Shown: positions 51,057 through 61,890 of the stretch, in pieces
How the letters are laid out: every line of letters starts with the position of its first letter
Position numbering within the stretch: the first letter of the stretch is position 1
Assembly (NCBI GenBank): GCA_018823325.1
Contig: JAHJIJ010000015.1
Coordinates: 496,001-560,000 of the forward strand
From: Alphaproteobacteria bacterium
GTDB lineage: Bacteria > Pseudomonadota > Alphaproteobacteria > Sphingomonadales > Sphingomonadaceae
Length of the DNA stretch: 64,000 nt
Direction of reading: 5' to 3'
Notes under the pieces: generated by a model
What the model was told of the DNA's origin: nothing
The model's database searches: none
The model's input: the letters and a program-made list of their open reading frames with translations, nothing else
Translations under genes and position numbers: made by a program

Positions 51057-52426
51057 GGGAGGCCGAGCCTCGGGAGGTAGCGCCATCGGGCAGCCTGCGG
51101 CTGCGCTTCCTGCTGGCGATCGCGCTGTGGGTAATGCTGGGCATCGGCGGGATCTGGTTTTCGGCCACGCGGCTGTTTGCCGACCATGTTGAGCAGAGCT
51201 ACCACGAAGAACTGGAGGTGCATGTCCACGAGCTGGCCATGCTGTTGCGCCTTGATGACCAAGGCAACCCGATCCTGTCCCGGCCCTTGTCCGACCCGCG
51301 CTACAATGTCCCGCTGTCAGGGTTCTATTGGCAGGTCACCGTCAATGGAAAAGCACCGTTGCGCTCGAGATCGATGACGCGCGGATCACTGGACGACAGC
51401 ATCGCCTATTCACCCCACGTCGCGCACATGGTGGAGGACGGCCCCACCGGGCCCACCATCACCTACGGCCTGTTGCGGCAGCACCCCGATGGTGGCGATG
51501 TCCACCTGGTGATCGCCACCGACGAAGCTGAACTCAACCGCCTGATCGACAGTTTCACTCGCGAGTTGACCTGGTGGCTAATGGCGCTTGGCGCCTTGCT
51601 GCTGGCCACGGGAATCGCGATCATCGCATTCGGGCTGAAGCCGCTCGATCGGCTCAGCCTCGCGATCGCCCGACTGCGGCAGGGCGCCGCGAACCGGCTG
51701 GAGGGGCGCTATCCGACCGAGATTGCGCCGCTGGTGTCCGATCTCAACGCCTATGTCCGGCAGAACGGCGAGATGCTCGATCGCACCCGGGTCCAGGCCG
51801 GAAACTTGGCGCATTCGCTGCGCACGCCACTTGCTGTGCTGACGGACGAGGCCGAACGGCTGGCGGCGGCAGACAGTACCAGGGCGTCGGCCAGCGTACT
51901 GCTCGACCAGACCCGTCTGATGCAACAGCAGATCGATTATCAGCTGGCGCGGGCGCGCTCATCGGCCAGGGGCCAAACGCCGGGCGTTGCCAGCCACCTG
52001 CAAACCGTGATCACTCCGATCATTCGAGCCATGCGTCGGCTGCATCCAGATCGCGAATTCTCCATCGTCGAACATGGCGAAGGCGACTCGACGGTGCCGG
52101 TCGACCCCGTGGATTTGGCAGAACTGGTCTCGATCCTGCTCGATAATGCCGGCAAATGGGCTCGGCTGGCAGTTACTCTTTCTCTCGAGCGCAACGAGGA
52201 TGGTCGGCTAATAATCACCATATTCGATGACGGCCCCGGCATGACCGATGACCAGATCGCCCACGCCTGCGAGATAGGCACTCGCTTCGATCCTGTGATG
52301 CCCGGCTCGGGACTGGGCCTTGCCATTGCAAAGGATATCGCCACGTCTATGGACGCAATACTGCATCTGGCACGGGGCAGAACGGGCTTGGTAGCCCAAG
52401 TCATACTGCCCGTCGTTCATGCGTGA
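51053..52426 (+). CDS. Sensor histidine kinase with PhoQ-like H-box
   Basis: 457 residues. Two membrane spans (FLLAIALWVMLGIGGIWF and WLMALGALLLATGIAIIAFG) bracket a periplasmic sensor of about 130 residues (VEQSYHEELEVHVHELAMLL onward, His- and acid-rich at its start). The dimerisation histidine is in NLAHSLRTPLAVL; the HSL(R/K)TPL form is that of PhoQ rather than the common HELRTPL. ATP-lid motifs are DDGPGM and GSGLGLAI. The ligand could be a metal, given the pump next door, but PhoQ senses Mg2+, acid and peptides, so this is open. A terminator lies 163 bp after the stop. Confidence 0.92.
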   Translation: MREAEPREVAPSGSLRLRFLLAIALWVMLGIGGIWFSATRLFADHVEQSYHEELEVHVHELAMLLRLDDQGNPILSRPLSDPRYNVPLSGFYWQVTVNGKAPLRSRSMTRGSLDDSIAYSPHVAHMVEDGPTGPTITYGLLRQHPDGGDVHLVIATDEAELNRLIDSFTRELTWWLMALGALLLATGIAIIAFGLKPLDRLSLAIARLRQGAANRLEGRYPTEIAPLVSDLNAYVRQNGEMLDRTRVQAGNLAHSLRTPLAVLTDEAERLAAADSTRASASVLLDQTRLMQQQIDYQLARARSSARGQTPGVASHLQTVITPIIRAMRRLHPDREFSIVEHGEGDSTVPVDPVDLAELVSILLDNAGKWARLAVTLSLERNEDGRLIITIFDDGPGMTDDQIAHACEIGTRFDPVMPGSGLGLAIAKDIATSMDAILHLARGRTGLVAQVILPVVHA

Positions 52427-52588
52427 TAGCAGTCATCTTTTGCAGTAACTTTCCAATGACCGCTGTGGAGATAGAGACGGACAGGCCGCTGCTGAAAGAG
52501 ACGTCAGCGAGGTGCCCGCTTGAATTCAGCCTCCCGCAGGGCCATTTTAGACATGCCGTCCCAGCCCGAGGCAGGATAGCAGAGGCAG

Positions 52589-52620
52589 GCGCCGCGAGCG
52601 CGGCGTCGTTCTTCTTTTTC
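52589..52620 (+). terminator. Intrinsic terminator after the two-component genes
   Basis: CGCCGC-GAGC-GCGGCG forms a compact 6-bp GC stem followed by TCGTTCTTCTTTTTC. It separates the regulator-kinase unit from the desaturase gene. Confidence 0.75.
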
Positions 52621-52864
52621 AACACGAACAAGAAATGCGGCGCCCATTTGGTTGGAGCATGCCTCCGTGATTCAAGCGGCATGGCCGGAGCAAGGCCGAT
52701 GTCGAAACCGAAAGCAGCATTCATTGATATCGATACCGACCGCGACGCAAGCCGAGGAGGCCGTTAGCCAGGGCTCGTCCGCACCAGCTCTCGAAAGCTG
52801 CGACTGCGAAGAGACTAACCCTCAAGGTCACGTCCTCCCTTCCGATGCCGCGCAATTGGGTCAG

Positions 52865-53866
52865 ATGTTGTCACGGCAGTTCAAAGCCTATGGCGCCGAT
52901 CTGAAGCGAAGCCTCTTTCAGCTGATCACCACTGCGACGCCATTCCTTGCGTTGCTTGTGGTCATGGCCACGGCAACGGAGGGCAGATACTGGTTGACGC
53001 TTCTCCTCGCGATCCCGACCGCCGGGCTGCTCGTTCGCCTGTTCATCATCCAGCACGACTGCGGGCACGGTTCATTCTTCAAGTCCCGGGCGGCCAACGA
53101 CTTCGTCGGCCGCGCCCTGTGCGTCCTGACACTTACCCCTTATGCCTCATGGAAGAAGGGTCATGCCGCGCATCATGCGTCGACCGGCAATCTCGATCGC
53201 CGCGGCCGGGGCGACGTCGAGACATTGACAGTAGCGGAATATCAAGCCCTATCCCCCCTGAGAAGGCTCGGTTACCGGCTATACCGTAATCCATTCGTCA
53301 TGGTCCTGCTGGGCGCGCCGATCAATTTCATCGTGCTTCAGCGGTTGCCGACCGGCGCCGCGTTTCGCGACCGTGCCGCAAGGCGCAGCATCTTGTTGCT
53401 GAACCTCGCCCTGATCGTGGTCTTCGGCCTGCCAATGGTGGTGATCGGCGTTATCCCGGTGCTTGCGACCTACCTGCCGGTCATGGTCATTGCCTCGTGG
53501 ATCGGAAACTGGCTGTTCTACGTCCAGCACCAGTTCGAAGGCACATATTGGGAGCAGGACAGCGACTGGAATTTCCATGCAGCAGCGCTGCGCGGCAGCT
53601 CCTATTTCAAGCTTCCGCGGATCCTGCAGTGGTTCAGCGGCAACATCGGCCTGCACCATATTCATCACTTGTGCAGCCGCATTCCAAATTATCGCCTGCA
53701 AGCCTGCCTCGACAGCGCACCGGAACTCGACGGGATTGCGCGGCGGATCACGCTGCGCGAGAGCCTGGGATGCTGGCGGCTGGCCCTTTGGGACGAGCAG
53801 CGCCGCCTGTTGGTGGGGTTTGGCGATTTGAAGGCGCAGAGCAAACAGGCCCTCCGGCCAGTATGA
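52865..53866 (+). CDS. Membrane fatty-acid desaturase
   Basis: About 333 residues from the ATG at 52865; the frame is open back to TTG 52652 and the true start may be a GTG or TTG upstream. The three histidine boxes that bind the di-iron centre are clear: QHDCGHGSFF, KKGHAAHHAS and NIGLHHIHHLC. Hydrophobic pairs lie around them (FLALLVVMATATEGRYWLTL; LNLALIVVFGLPMVVIGVIP). The enzyme introduces double bonds into membrane acyl chains. It follows the two-component genes on the same strand, beyond a terminator. A role in membrane adaptation together with the pump is inference. Confidence 0.88.
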   Translation: MLSRQFKAYGADLKRSLFQLITTATPFLALLVVMATATEGRYWLTLLLAIPTAGLLVRLFIIQHDCGHGSFFKSRAANDFVGRALCVLTLTPYASWKKGHAAHHASTGNLDRRGRGDVETLTVAEYQALSPLRRLGYRLYRNPFVMVLLGAPINFIVLQRLPTGAAFRDRAARRSILLLNLALIVVFGLPMVVIGVIPVLATYLPVMVIASWIGNWLFYVQHQFEGTYWEQDSDWNFHAAALRGSSYFKLPRILQWFSGNIGLHHIHHLCSRIPNYRLQACLDSAPELDGIARRITLRESLGCWRLALWDEQRRLLVGFGDLKAQSKQALRPV

Positions 53867-54285
53867 TCGGTGCCCGTTGCAATGAACGGGGCGCTGAGCG
53901 CCCGCCGCTAAGGGTCCAAGAGGGCGCTCTAAGAGCGCTTCCTCTGGCTCTGAACGAGTGCGCACCCTTGCCGGGGTCGAGGGTAATCTTCTTGAGACCC
54001 GCGCTATGCGATTGAAGGTCATCGGTAGCGCGTGAAGCGACGTTTGGACGCGCGACGCCGACTTTGCCGTCATCCAAGTGTTCAGGTGCAGTCCCGGAAA
54101 GCTGCCGTCCGTTCAGAAGTCGCAGATCTGCCATAAGCTCTCTCCCGATTCGCAAAATGGACCTACGTCCGGCGTTCGCAGCCGTGAACGAAGTTGGTTT
54201 TGAGAATGAAGTCTGCAACCTCGTTGAGGCAGTATTAAACCCGATATGAGGCAGCCATAACGGGTCTCAACAAGACGTAGGGCGC
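53867..54285. other. Gene-poor stretch between desaturase and tRNA-Val
   Basis: 419 bp with no convincing gene. Short frames occur on both strands (61 codons at 54064-54249, and a longer one on the minus strand covering 53748-54218), but none has a ribosome site or recognisable sequence. The stretch contains AGGGCGCTCTAAGAGCGCTT, a small inverted repeat near 53918-53940. It may be degraded sequence at the edge of an island. Confidence 0.4.
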
Positions 54286-54361
54286 TGGTGGGCGATGACG
54301 GGCTCGAACCGCCGACATTCTCGGTGTAAACGAGACGCTCTACCAACTGAGCTAATCGCCC
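54286..54361 (-). tRNA. tRNA-Val (anticodon TAC)
   Basis: 76 nt with encoded ACCA end. The acceptor stem starts GGGCGAT. The D arm is GCTCAGTTGGTAGAGC. The anticodon stem TCTCG/CGAGA holds loop TTTACAC, giving TAC. The T arm is GGCGG-TTCGAGC-CCGTC with one G-T pair. It lies at the end of the pump/kinase/desaturase block, a typical integration position. Confidence 0.95.
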
Positions 54362-54434
54362 CCCGCGCGCACGACCGCCATGCGGTCGAGAGCGCCGCCA
54401 TATCTAGGCAAGCCGCGTCCGGTCAAGCAATGCT

Positions 54435-55490
54435 TCACGGCGTCGGTACAAGCAGACCGCCTTTTCGACGAACCGCGTCGACCCAGCACAGAATCGCCTC
54501 GCTCGTCTGCTCGCTCAGGTCGACGAATACGCGGCGTCCGTCGTTCGGGTCGTCAACACGGACGAGAATCTGCCGCTCGGTCAACTGGCGAATCCAGCGC
54601 AGCGCTGTCGTAGGCGGCACCGCCGCCGCGATGCAGAGGCTCGAGACCGAAACCCTTTTACCCGCCAGGCGAGCCGCCAGCAGGTCGAGCAGCATGTCCC
54701 AGGCCGGATCGGCGAAGAGATCGGCAGGCAGGAACTGGTCTCGCAGACGGCGCGCGCGAATTAGCCCTCTGATCTCCGAGTGAGTCGGACCGGCGCGCTT
54801 CGTCTCGACGGCAGGCTGCATCGATTGGCCGTAAAAGTGCATCTCGGACGCCGATGAATTGCCTGTGTCGGGTCGAAATACCGCATGGCGGTCGCGCACA
54901 GCAGGCCGGTCCGATATAGCGGGCAGGGTTTCCCGACCGGTTAATTGTTCGATCGTGAGTGCCAGCCGCCGGACCTCTTCGCTTAAATTCTCCAGTCGCT
55001 TCGGTTCGTGATCCCGCGCGGCATCCTGCATCGACGAAGCCTCAGGACAGGGCGGCTGCAGCCCGGCCATGACCAGCGTCACAATAACCTCGCTGTCGGT
55101 TGGCTCGCACAGAAAGTCAGCGCCCGGGCGGTCCAGCAAAGAAAGTGCTTCGTCCAATAGCGCCAGATTGACAATGACGCAGACCCTGCGACCAGCCAGG
55201 GCGTGGCCGGTTCGGCGCAAGCGATCCAGCATGGCCGGTCCACCATCGCCACACAGATCAAAAATCAGAAGATCAGGGCACATGGGCGAAATCGACCATT
55301 CAAAAGCTTTGACATGCGTCGAGCCAACCGAACGCAGCCCCGCTCTCCTGGCGATCTGGGTCAACCAGCCGTGTCTCGGCCCGGTCCCTACAACCCGTAC
55401 AGTCGGGCGTTCATCCACCGCCCACGACGAAAGCACGTCACCATCCGGAAGAAAATCTCTCGCAAATTCAATATGCATGCTGTCCCCCAT
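54435..55490 (-). CDS. Two-domain winged-helix regulator with receiver-like N-terminus
   Basis: 351 residues (347 if started at ATG 55478, which has GGGGGAC upstream). The first 130 residues look like a degenerate response-regulator fold: VRVVGTGPRHGWLTQIARRA, PDLLIFDLCGDGG at the phospho-site position, and VCVIVNLALLDEALSLLDRP. A linker with a helical segment follows. The C-terminal 110 residues form a MarR-like winged helix (ARLAGKRVSVSSLCIAAAVP, TTALRWIRQLTERQILVRVD, then RRVFVDLSEQ). Such proteins are found in sphingomonads, but I know of no studied member. It is divergent from acnA. A palindrome at 55514 may be its operator. Confidence 0.75.
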   Translation of the reverse strand: MGDSMHIEFARDFLPDGDVLSSWAVDERPTVRVVGTGPRHGWLTQIARRAGLRSVGSTHVKAFEWSISPMCPDLLIFDLCGDGGPAMLDRLRRTGHALAGRRVCVIVNLALLDEALSLLDRPGADFLCEPTDSEVIVTLVMAGLQPPCPEASSMQDAARDHEPKRLENLSEEVRRLALTIEQLTGRETLPAISDRPAVRDRHAVFRPDTGNSSASEMHFYGQSMQPAVETKRAGPTHSEIRGLIRARRLRDQFLPADLFADPAWDMLLDLLAARLAGKRVSVSSLCIAAAVPPTTALRWIRQLTERQILVRVDDPNDGRRVFVDLSEQTSEAILCWVDAVRRKGGLLVPTP

Positions 55491-55513
55491 TGTTCACCAG
55501 AGCGTCCATTATG

Positions 55514-55529
55514 AGTTAAAAATTTAACT
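55514..55529. promoter_or_regulatory. AT-rich palindrome upstream of the two-domain regulator
   Basis: AGTTAAA-AA-TTTAACT is a perfect 7-bp inverted repeat about 24 bp before the regulator start, in an AT-rich pocket. A candidate autoregulatory site. Confidence 0.4.
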
Positions 55530-55652
55530 TTTGAACTGCTTTTGTTCCATTCTGGATGAATCGCCGGTCCGCCCTGCTTCTGGAGCGGGACAATCCTCCA
55601 TCGTGGAGCAAAACTGCTTGTTTGCTCAAGGAGACGGCCAGCGTTCCTCCCG

Positions 55653-55680
55653 TTGACACGCTGCCTTGAGCCGTTATGGC
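55653..55680 (+). promoter_or_regulatory. Probable acnA promoter
   Basis: TTGACA at 55653-55658 is followed 16 bases later by TATGGC (55675-55680). Transcription would begin near 55687, leaving an approximately 90-nt leader before the ATG at 55775. This supports the 55775 start over an upstream in-frame ATG at 55676. Confidence 0.5.
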
Positions 55681-55774
55681 CCAAGCGATCAAAACGTCCC
55701 TGAGCCGCGACCGCACCGCGCAGCCAGCACCATGCGGAGCGCCAGACACTGACATTTTCGAGGAGACCCCGCTG

Positions 55775-58450
<2,676 letters not shown>

Positions 58451-58496
58451 GGCCTGCCGGACCGGGGGCGCAAGCCCTGGTCGTGAAAGATTCGGA

Positions 58497-58532
58497 GGGG
58501 CGATGGACGAGGGTCCGTCGCCCCTTTTCTTT
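58497..58532 (+). terminator. Intrinsic terminator of acnA
   Basis: GGGGCGATGGAC, loop GAGG, GTCCGTCGCCCC make a 12-bp stem with one T-G pair. It is followed by TTTTCTTT, 46 bp after the acnA stop. Confidence 0.93.
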
Positions 58533-58623
58533 ATCGGACGCGGTGCGCTTACGCGTCGGAAGGGCACGGGACGGGGTTGTGCTGGCGTTGTCCGGGCCTA
58601 CACTGTGCCCATCAGGAGAGACC

Positions 58624-59298
58624 ATGACCCGCACGCTCAGAATAGACTTTGTGTCCGACATCGCCTGCCCCTGGTGCGTGCTGGGTCTGCTCGGCCTTGA
58701 GGACGCGGTTGCCCGTCTGGCGGGCGACGTCGACGTGGACCTGCACTTCCAGCCGTTCGAGCTCAGCCCAGACATGGCGCCCGAAGGCCGCACGGTGGTC
58801 GATCATCTCTCGCAGGCCTATGGATCGACGCCCGACCAGATCCTCGAGCGCCGCGCCGTGGTGGCCGATCGCGCGGCCGCTCTGGGCTTCTCCATGAAGA
58901 CCTCGCCTGAGACCCGCATCTACAACAGCTTCGACGCCCATCGCCTGATGCAGTGGGCCGGGCTGGAAGGGCGCCAGCAGGCGCTCGCGCGTGCCCTGTT
59001 CGAGGCCTATCACAGCCGGAACGAGAATATCGCCACGCCAGAGGTTCTGCTGAACGCCGCCGAGCAGGCCGGGCTGGACAGAAGCGAAGCAAGCGCCGTG
59101 CTGGAATCGGACCAGTTCGCGCAGGACGTTCGCCAGGCCGAATATGTCTGGCAGACGCGCGGCGTCACCGGCGTGCCGGCCGTTATCGTCGATGGGCGCT
59201 TCCTGATTTCCGGCGCGCAGCCGGCCGAGGCCTATGAGCAGGCCCTGCGCCAGATTGCCGCCCAGCCCCAGGCGGAAGGCGGACCCTCCCCCGCGTAA
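58624..59298 (+). CDS. DsbA-like oxidoreductase (FrnE type)
   Basis: 224 residues from the ATG at 58624 with an AGGAGAG site. A thioredoxin fold with active-site CPWC (Cys15/Cys18 in FVSDIACPWCVLGL) and a helical insertion (FELSPDMAPEGRTVVDHLSQ to ALFEAYHSRNENIATPEVLL) is typical of FrnE/YwbO proteins. The cis-Pro loop is RGVTGVPAVIVDGRFLISGA. There is no signal peptide, so it acts in the cytosol, unlike classical DsbA. FrnE of Deinococcus is a disulfide isomerase linked to oxidative stress tolerance. It converges with the exported methyltransferase-like gene. Confidence 0.92.
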   Translation: MTRTLRIDFVSDIACPWCVLGLLGLEDAVARLAGDVDVDLHFQPFELSPDMAPEGRTVVDHLSQAYGSTPDQILERRAVVADRAAALGFSMKTSPETRIYNSFDAHRLMQWAGLEGRQQALARALFEAYHSRNENIATPEVLLNAAEQAGLDRSEASAVLESDQFAQDVRQAEYVWQTRGVTGVPAVIVDGRFLISGAQPAEAYEQALRQIAAQPQAEGGPSPA

Positions 59299-59326
59299 GA
59301 GCGGAGGGGGTAGCCCGCGCAGGCGC

Positions 59327-60133
59327 TTACTTGGGCTTGCGGAACCTCAGCGTCATCCGGTCGCTCTCGCCGACCGCCAGATACTTGTCGCGATCGACCT
59401 CGCCATTGCGCAGCGTCGGCGGCAGCGTCCACACACCGGTCGGCCAGTCGGCCTTGTCGCGCGGATTGGCGTTCACCTCGGAGCTGGCCTCCAGCACGAA
59501 GCCGGCATCCTCGGCCAGCTTGCGCACGGTGGAGACCTTGAGGTAGCCGCTGGTCTTCTCGGCCGCGCTATCGCGATCCTGGGGCAGGCGATGGTCGACC
59601 ACACCGAGCACGCCGCCGGGCTTGAGCATGCGGAAGAAGTGGCCGAAGATTTCGCCGCCATTGCCGCGCATGACCATGTTGTGCACGTTGCGGAAGGTCA
59701 GCACGGTGTCCGCCACGCCATCCGGCACTTCGGCCAACTCGACCAGTTTCACCCCGCCGTAGAGCGACGGATTGGAGTCGATCAGCTTCTGCGTGGCCTG
59801 GCGATACTGCCCGCCGGGCTGCACGCCATAATAGGTGCCGCCGCCCTTGACCGCGAGAGGCGCCAGGATTTCCAGATACCAGCCGCCGGACGGAAAATAC
59901 TCGACGACGGTCTGATCGCCGCCCACGCCGAAGAAGCTGAGCGTCTCCGCCGGATTGCGGTATTGGTCACGCGCGACATTGCTGGCGGTGCGGGTCGGCG
60001 CGGCCACGGCGGCGGCGATGTCCGGCTTGACCGGGACAGCCGCATCGGTGGCCGCGAGGGCCGGAGCAGTGCTGACGAGGCCGCCGGCCAGCAGAAACGC
60101 GCCGGCGAGCATGAGGGATGTCCTGAGGGGCAT
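59327..60133 (-). CDS. Exported class I methyltransferase-like protein
   Basis: 268 residues from ATG 60133. A signal peptide is evident (LRTSLMLAGAFLLAGGLVST APALAA, cleaved after ALA). The body has a Rossmann methyltransferase outline: motif I is VVEYFPSGGWYLEILAPLAV, then VLTFRNVHNMVMRG, FFRMLKPGGVLGVVDHR and a C-terminal VSTVRKLAEDAGFVLEASSE. The glycine-rich loop is PSGGWY rather than GCGxG, as in the subgroup of periplasmic proteins annotated predicted methyltransferase. SAM is not known in the periplasm, so catalysis is doubtful. Transcribed alone. Confidence 0.83.
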   Translation of the reverse strand: MPLRTSLMLAGAFLLAGGLVSTAPALAATDAAVPVKPDIAAAVAAPTRTASNVARDQYRNPAETLSFFGVGGDQTVVEYFPSGGWYLEILAPLAVKGGGTYYGVQPGGQYRQATQKLIDSNPSLYGGVKLVELAEVPDGVADTVLTFRNVHNMVMRGNGGEIFGHFFRMLKPGGVLGVVDHRLPQDRDSAAEKTSGYLKVSTVRKLAEDAGFVLEASSEVNANPRDKADWPTGVWTLPPTLRNGEVDRDKYLAVGESDRMTLRFRKPK

Positions 60134-60233
60134 GACGTGACTCTCCTGAAGGGGCGTTGCGACTGCGAACATGTCGCAAGCCCGGGTCGAGAGCAAGTCA
60201 ATGACGGAAAACTGTTATTCCCGGTAGCTGCCC

Positions 60234-61745
60234 TCAGAGGCAGGCTTCCAGCAGGGCCTGATCGAAGCCGAAGCCGCGCGCCTTGTCGAGCGAGTAGGGG
60301 CGCAATCCCATCGAGCGATACTCGCCGATGATCTTGCCGTCCGCGTCCTCATCCAGATACTCGAACTTGAACAGTTCCTGGGTGACGATCACGTCGCCTT
60401 CCATGCCGATCACTTCGGTAATGTTGGTCACACGGCGCGAGCCGTCGCGCAGGCGCTTCACCTGCACGATCAGGTCCACCGAATCGGCGATCTGCTTGGA
60501 AATGGCTTCCTTGGGGATCTTGATGTCACCCATCAGGATCATGTTCTCCATACGACCGAGGCATTCGCGCGGCGAGTTGGAGTGGAGCGTACACATGGAG
60601 CCATCATGGCCGGTGTTCATCGCGGCGAGCAGATCGAAGCACTCCGCGCCACGAATTTCGCCCAGAATGATCCGGTCGGGGCGCATACGCAGGGCGTTCT
60701 TCACAAGATCGCCAATGGTGATGGCGCCCTGCCCTTCCAGATTCGGCGGACGGGTTTCGAGCGGTAGCCAGTGCGGCTGCTGCAGGCGCAATTCTGCCGC
60801 GTCTTCGATGGTGATCACGCGCTCGCCCGGATCGATCATCTTGGAAAGCGCGTTGAGCATCGTGGTCTTGCCCGAGCCGGTACCGCCGGAGATCACGACG
60901 TTGAGCCGGCAGGCTCCGGCAATCTTCAGCGCCGTGGCCATCTTCTCCGACATCGAGCCGCCGCGCGCCATAATGTCCAGCGTGATCGGCTTGGCGGCGA
61001 ACTTACGAATCGAGATCGCCGTGCCGCGCAGGGAGAGCGGCGGCACGATGACGTTGACGCGGCTGCCGTCCGGCAAGCGGGCGTCGGCCAGCGGCGTGGT
61101 CTGGTCGACACGGCGGCCGACCTGATTCACGATGCGCTGGGCGATCTGGAAAAGATGCTCCTCGTCACGGAAGTGAATCTGCGCGAGCTGCAGCTTGCCT
61201 TTCTTTTCGATGTAGGTCTGGTTCGGGCCGTTGACCATGATGTCGCTGATGTCCGGATCGGCCAGCAGCTCCTCGAGCGGCCCGAACCCGAGCAACTCGT
61301 CAACCAGCACTTTCTCCAGCGCGAACTGCTCACGCCGGTTGAGCGTGAGCTTGAGCTCGGCCAGCACTTCCATGATAATCGGGCGGAATTCCTCCGCCAG
61401 CTCATCCTTGCTGAGCGTCGCGGCCGCCTCCGGATCGACGCGCTCGAGTAGGCGCGGCAGCACCTGCTCCTTGATCCGGTGAACGCTCGCCTCAAACCCC
61501 TGCGAATGATCCGTCGGCGAGTGCTCGGAATTCATCCGTTCATTCAGGCGCCCGAGCGCGTCGGCGTGGCGGTCCAGACCCGGCACGGCGCCTGCTCCAG
61601 CGGGCTCCTGCGTTGCAGGCTCAGGAGAAGAGGGAACCGGCGCAACCGGCACCAACTGGGGCGAAACACCCGGCCCATGCATAGGCCGCGCCACCCCAAA
61701 GGACGACTTGCCGCCCAGCCCGTTCTTTCGTCCAAATGCGTTCAT
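60234..61745 (-). CDS. cpaF: CpaF-family pilus/secretion ATPase
   Basis: 503 residues. An N-terminal Pro-rich segment of about 85 residues precedes the helical N-terminal domain (VLPRLLERVDPEAAATLSKD) and the KVLVDELLGFGPLEELLADP block. The ATPase has Walker A GGTGSGKTTMLNAL, the Asp box VITIEDAAELRLQQPHWLPL, Walker B PDRIILGEIRGAECFDLLAA and the His box TGHDGSMCTLHSNSPRE. In Caulobacter, CpaF powers Flp/Tad pilus assembly and retraction. No other tad/cpa genes adjoin it in the window; the rest must be elsewhere or absent. It forms a single-gene unit. Confidence 0.94.
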   Translation of the reverse strand: MNAFGRKNGLGGKSSFGVARPMHGPGVSPQLVPVAPVPSSPEPATQEPAGAGAVPGLDRHADALGRLNERMNSEHSPTDHSQGFEASVHRIKEQVLPRLLERVDPEAAATLSKDELAEEFRPIIMEVLAELKLTLNRREQFALEKVLVDELLGFGPLEELLADPDISDIMVNGPNQTYIEKKGKLQLAQIHFRDEEHLFQIAQRIVNQVGRRVDQTTPLADARLPDGSRVNVIVPPLSLRGTAISIRKFAAKPITLDIMARGGSMSEKMATALKIAGACRLNVVISGGTGSGKTTMLNALSKMIDPGERVITIEDAAELRLQQPHWLPLETRPPNLEGQGAITIGDLVKNALRMRPDRIILGEIRGAECFDLLAAMNTGHDGSMCTLHSNSPRECLGRMENMILMGDIKIPKEAISKQIADSVDLIVQVKRLRDGSRRVTNITEVIGMEGDVIVTQELFKFEYLDEDADGKIIGEYRSMGLRPYSLDKARGFGFDQALLEACL

Positions 61746-61890
61746 GCTGTTTGCTCAGTTCTCTCAGGACGCATACCTCGGAGGCATTCGAGGAGCAGGA
61801 CTAGGGCGTAAACTTTGAGAAAAGGCTAATGGGGGACATTGCTCACATCCAATTAACCAATAGTTCGCGAGTTTAAGCTAGCTTGGTTGA

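Noticed and set aside
54064..54249. 61-codon frame before tRNA-Val
   Set aside because: No ribosome site, no recognisable motif; probably degraded or non-coding sequence.
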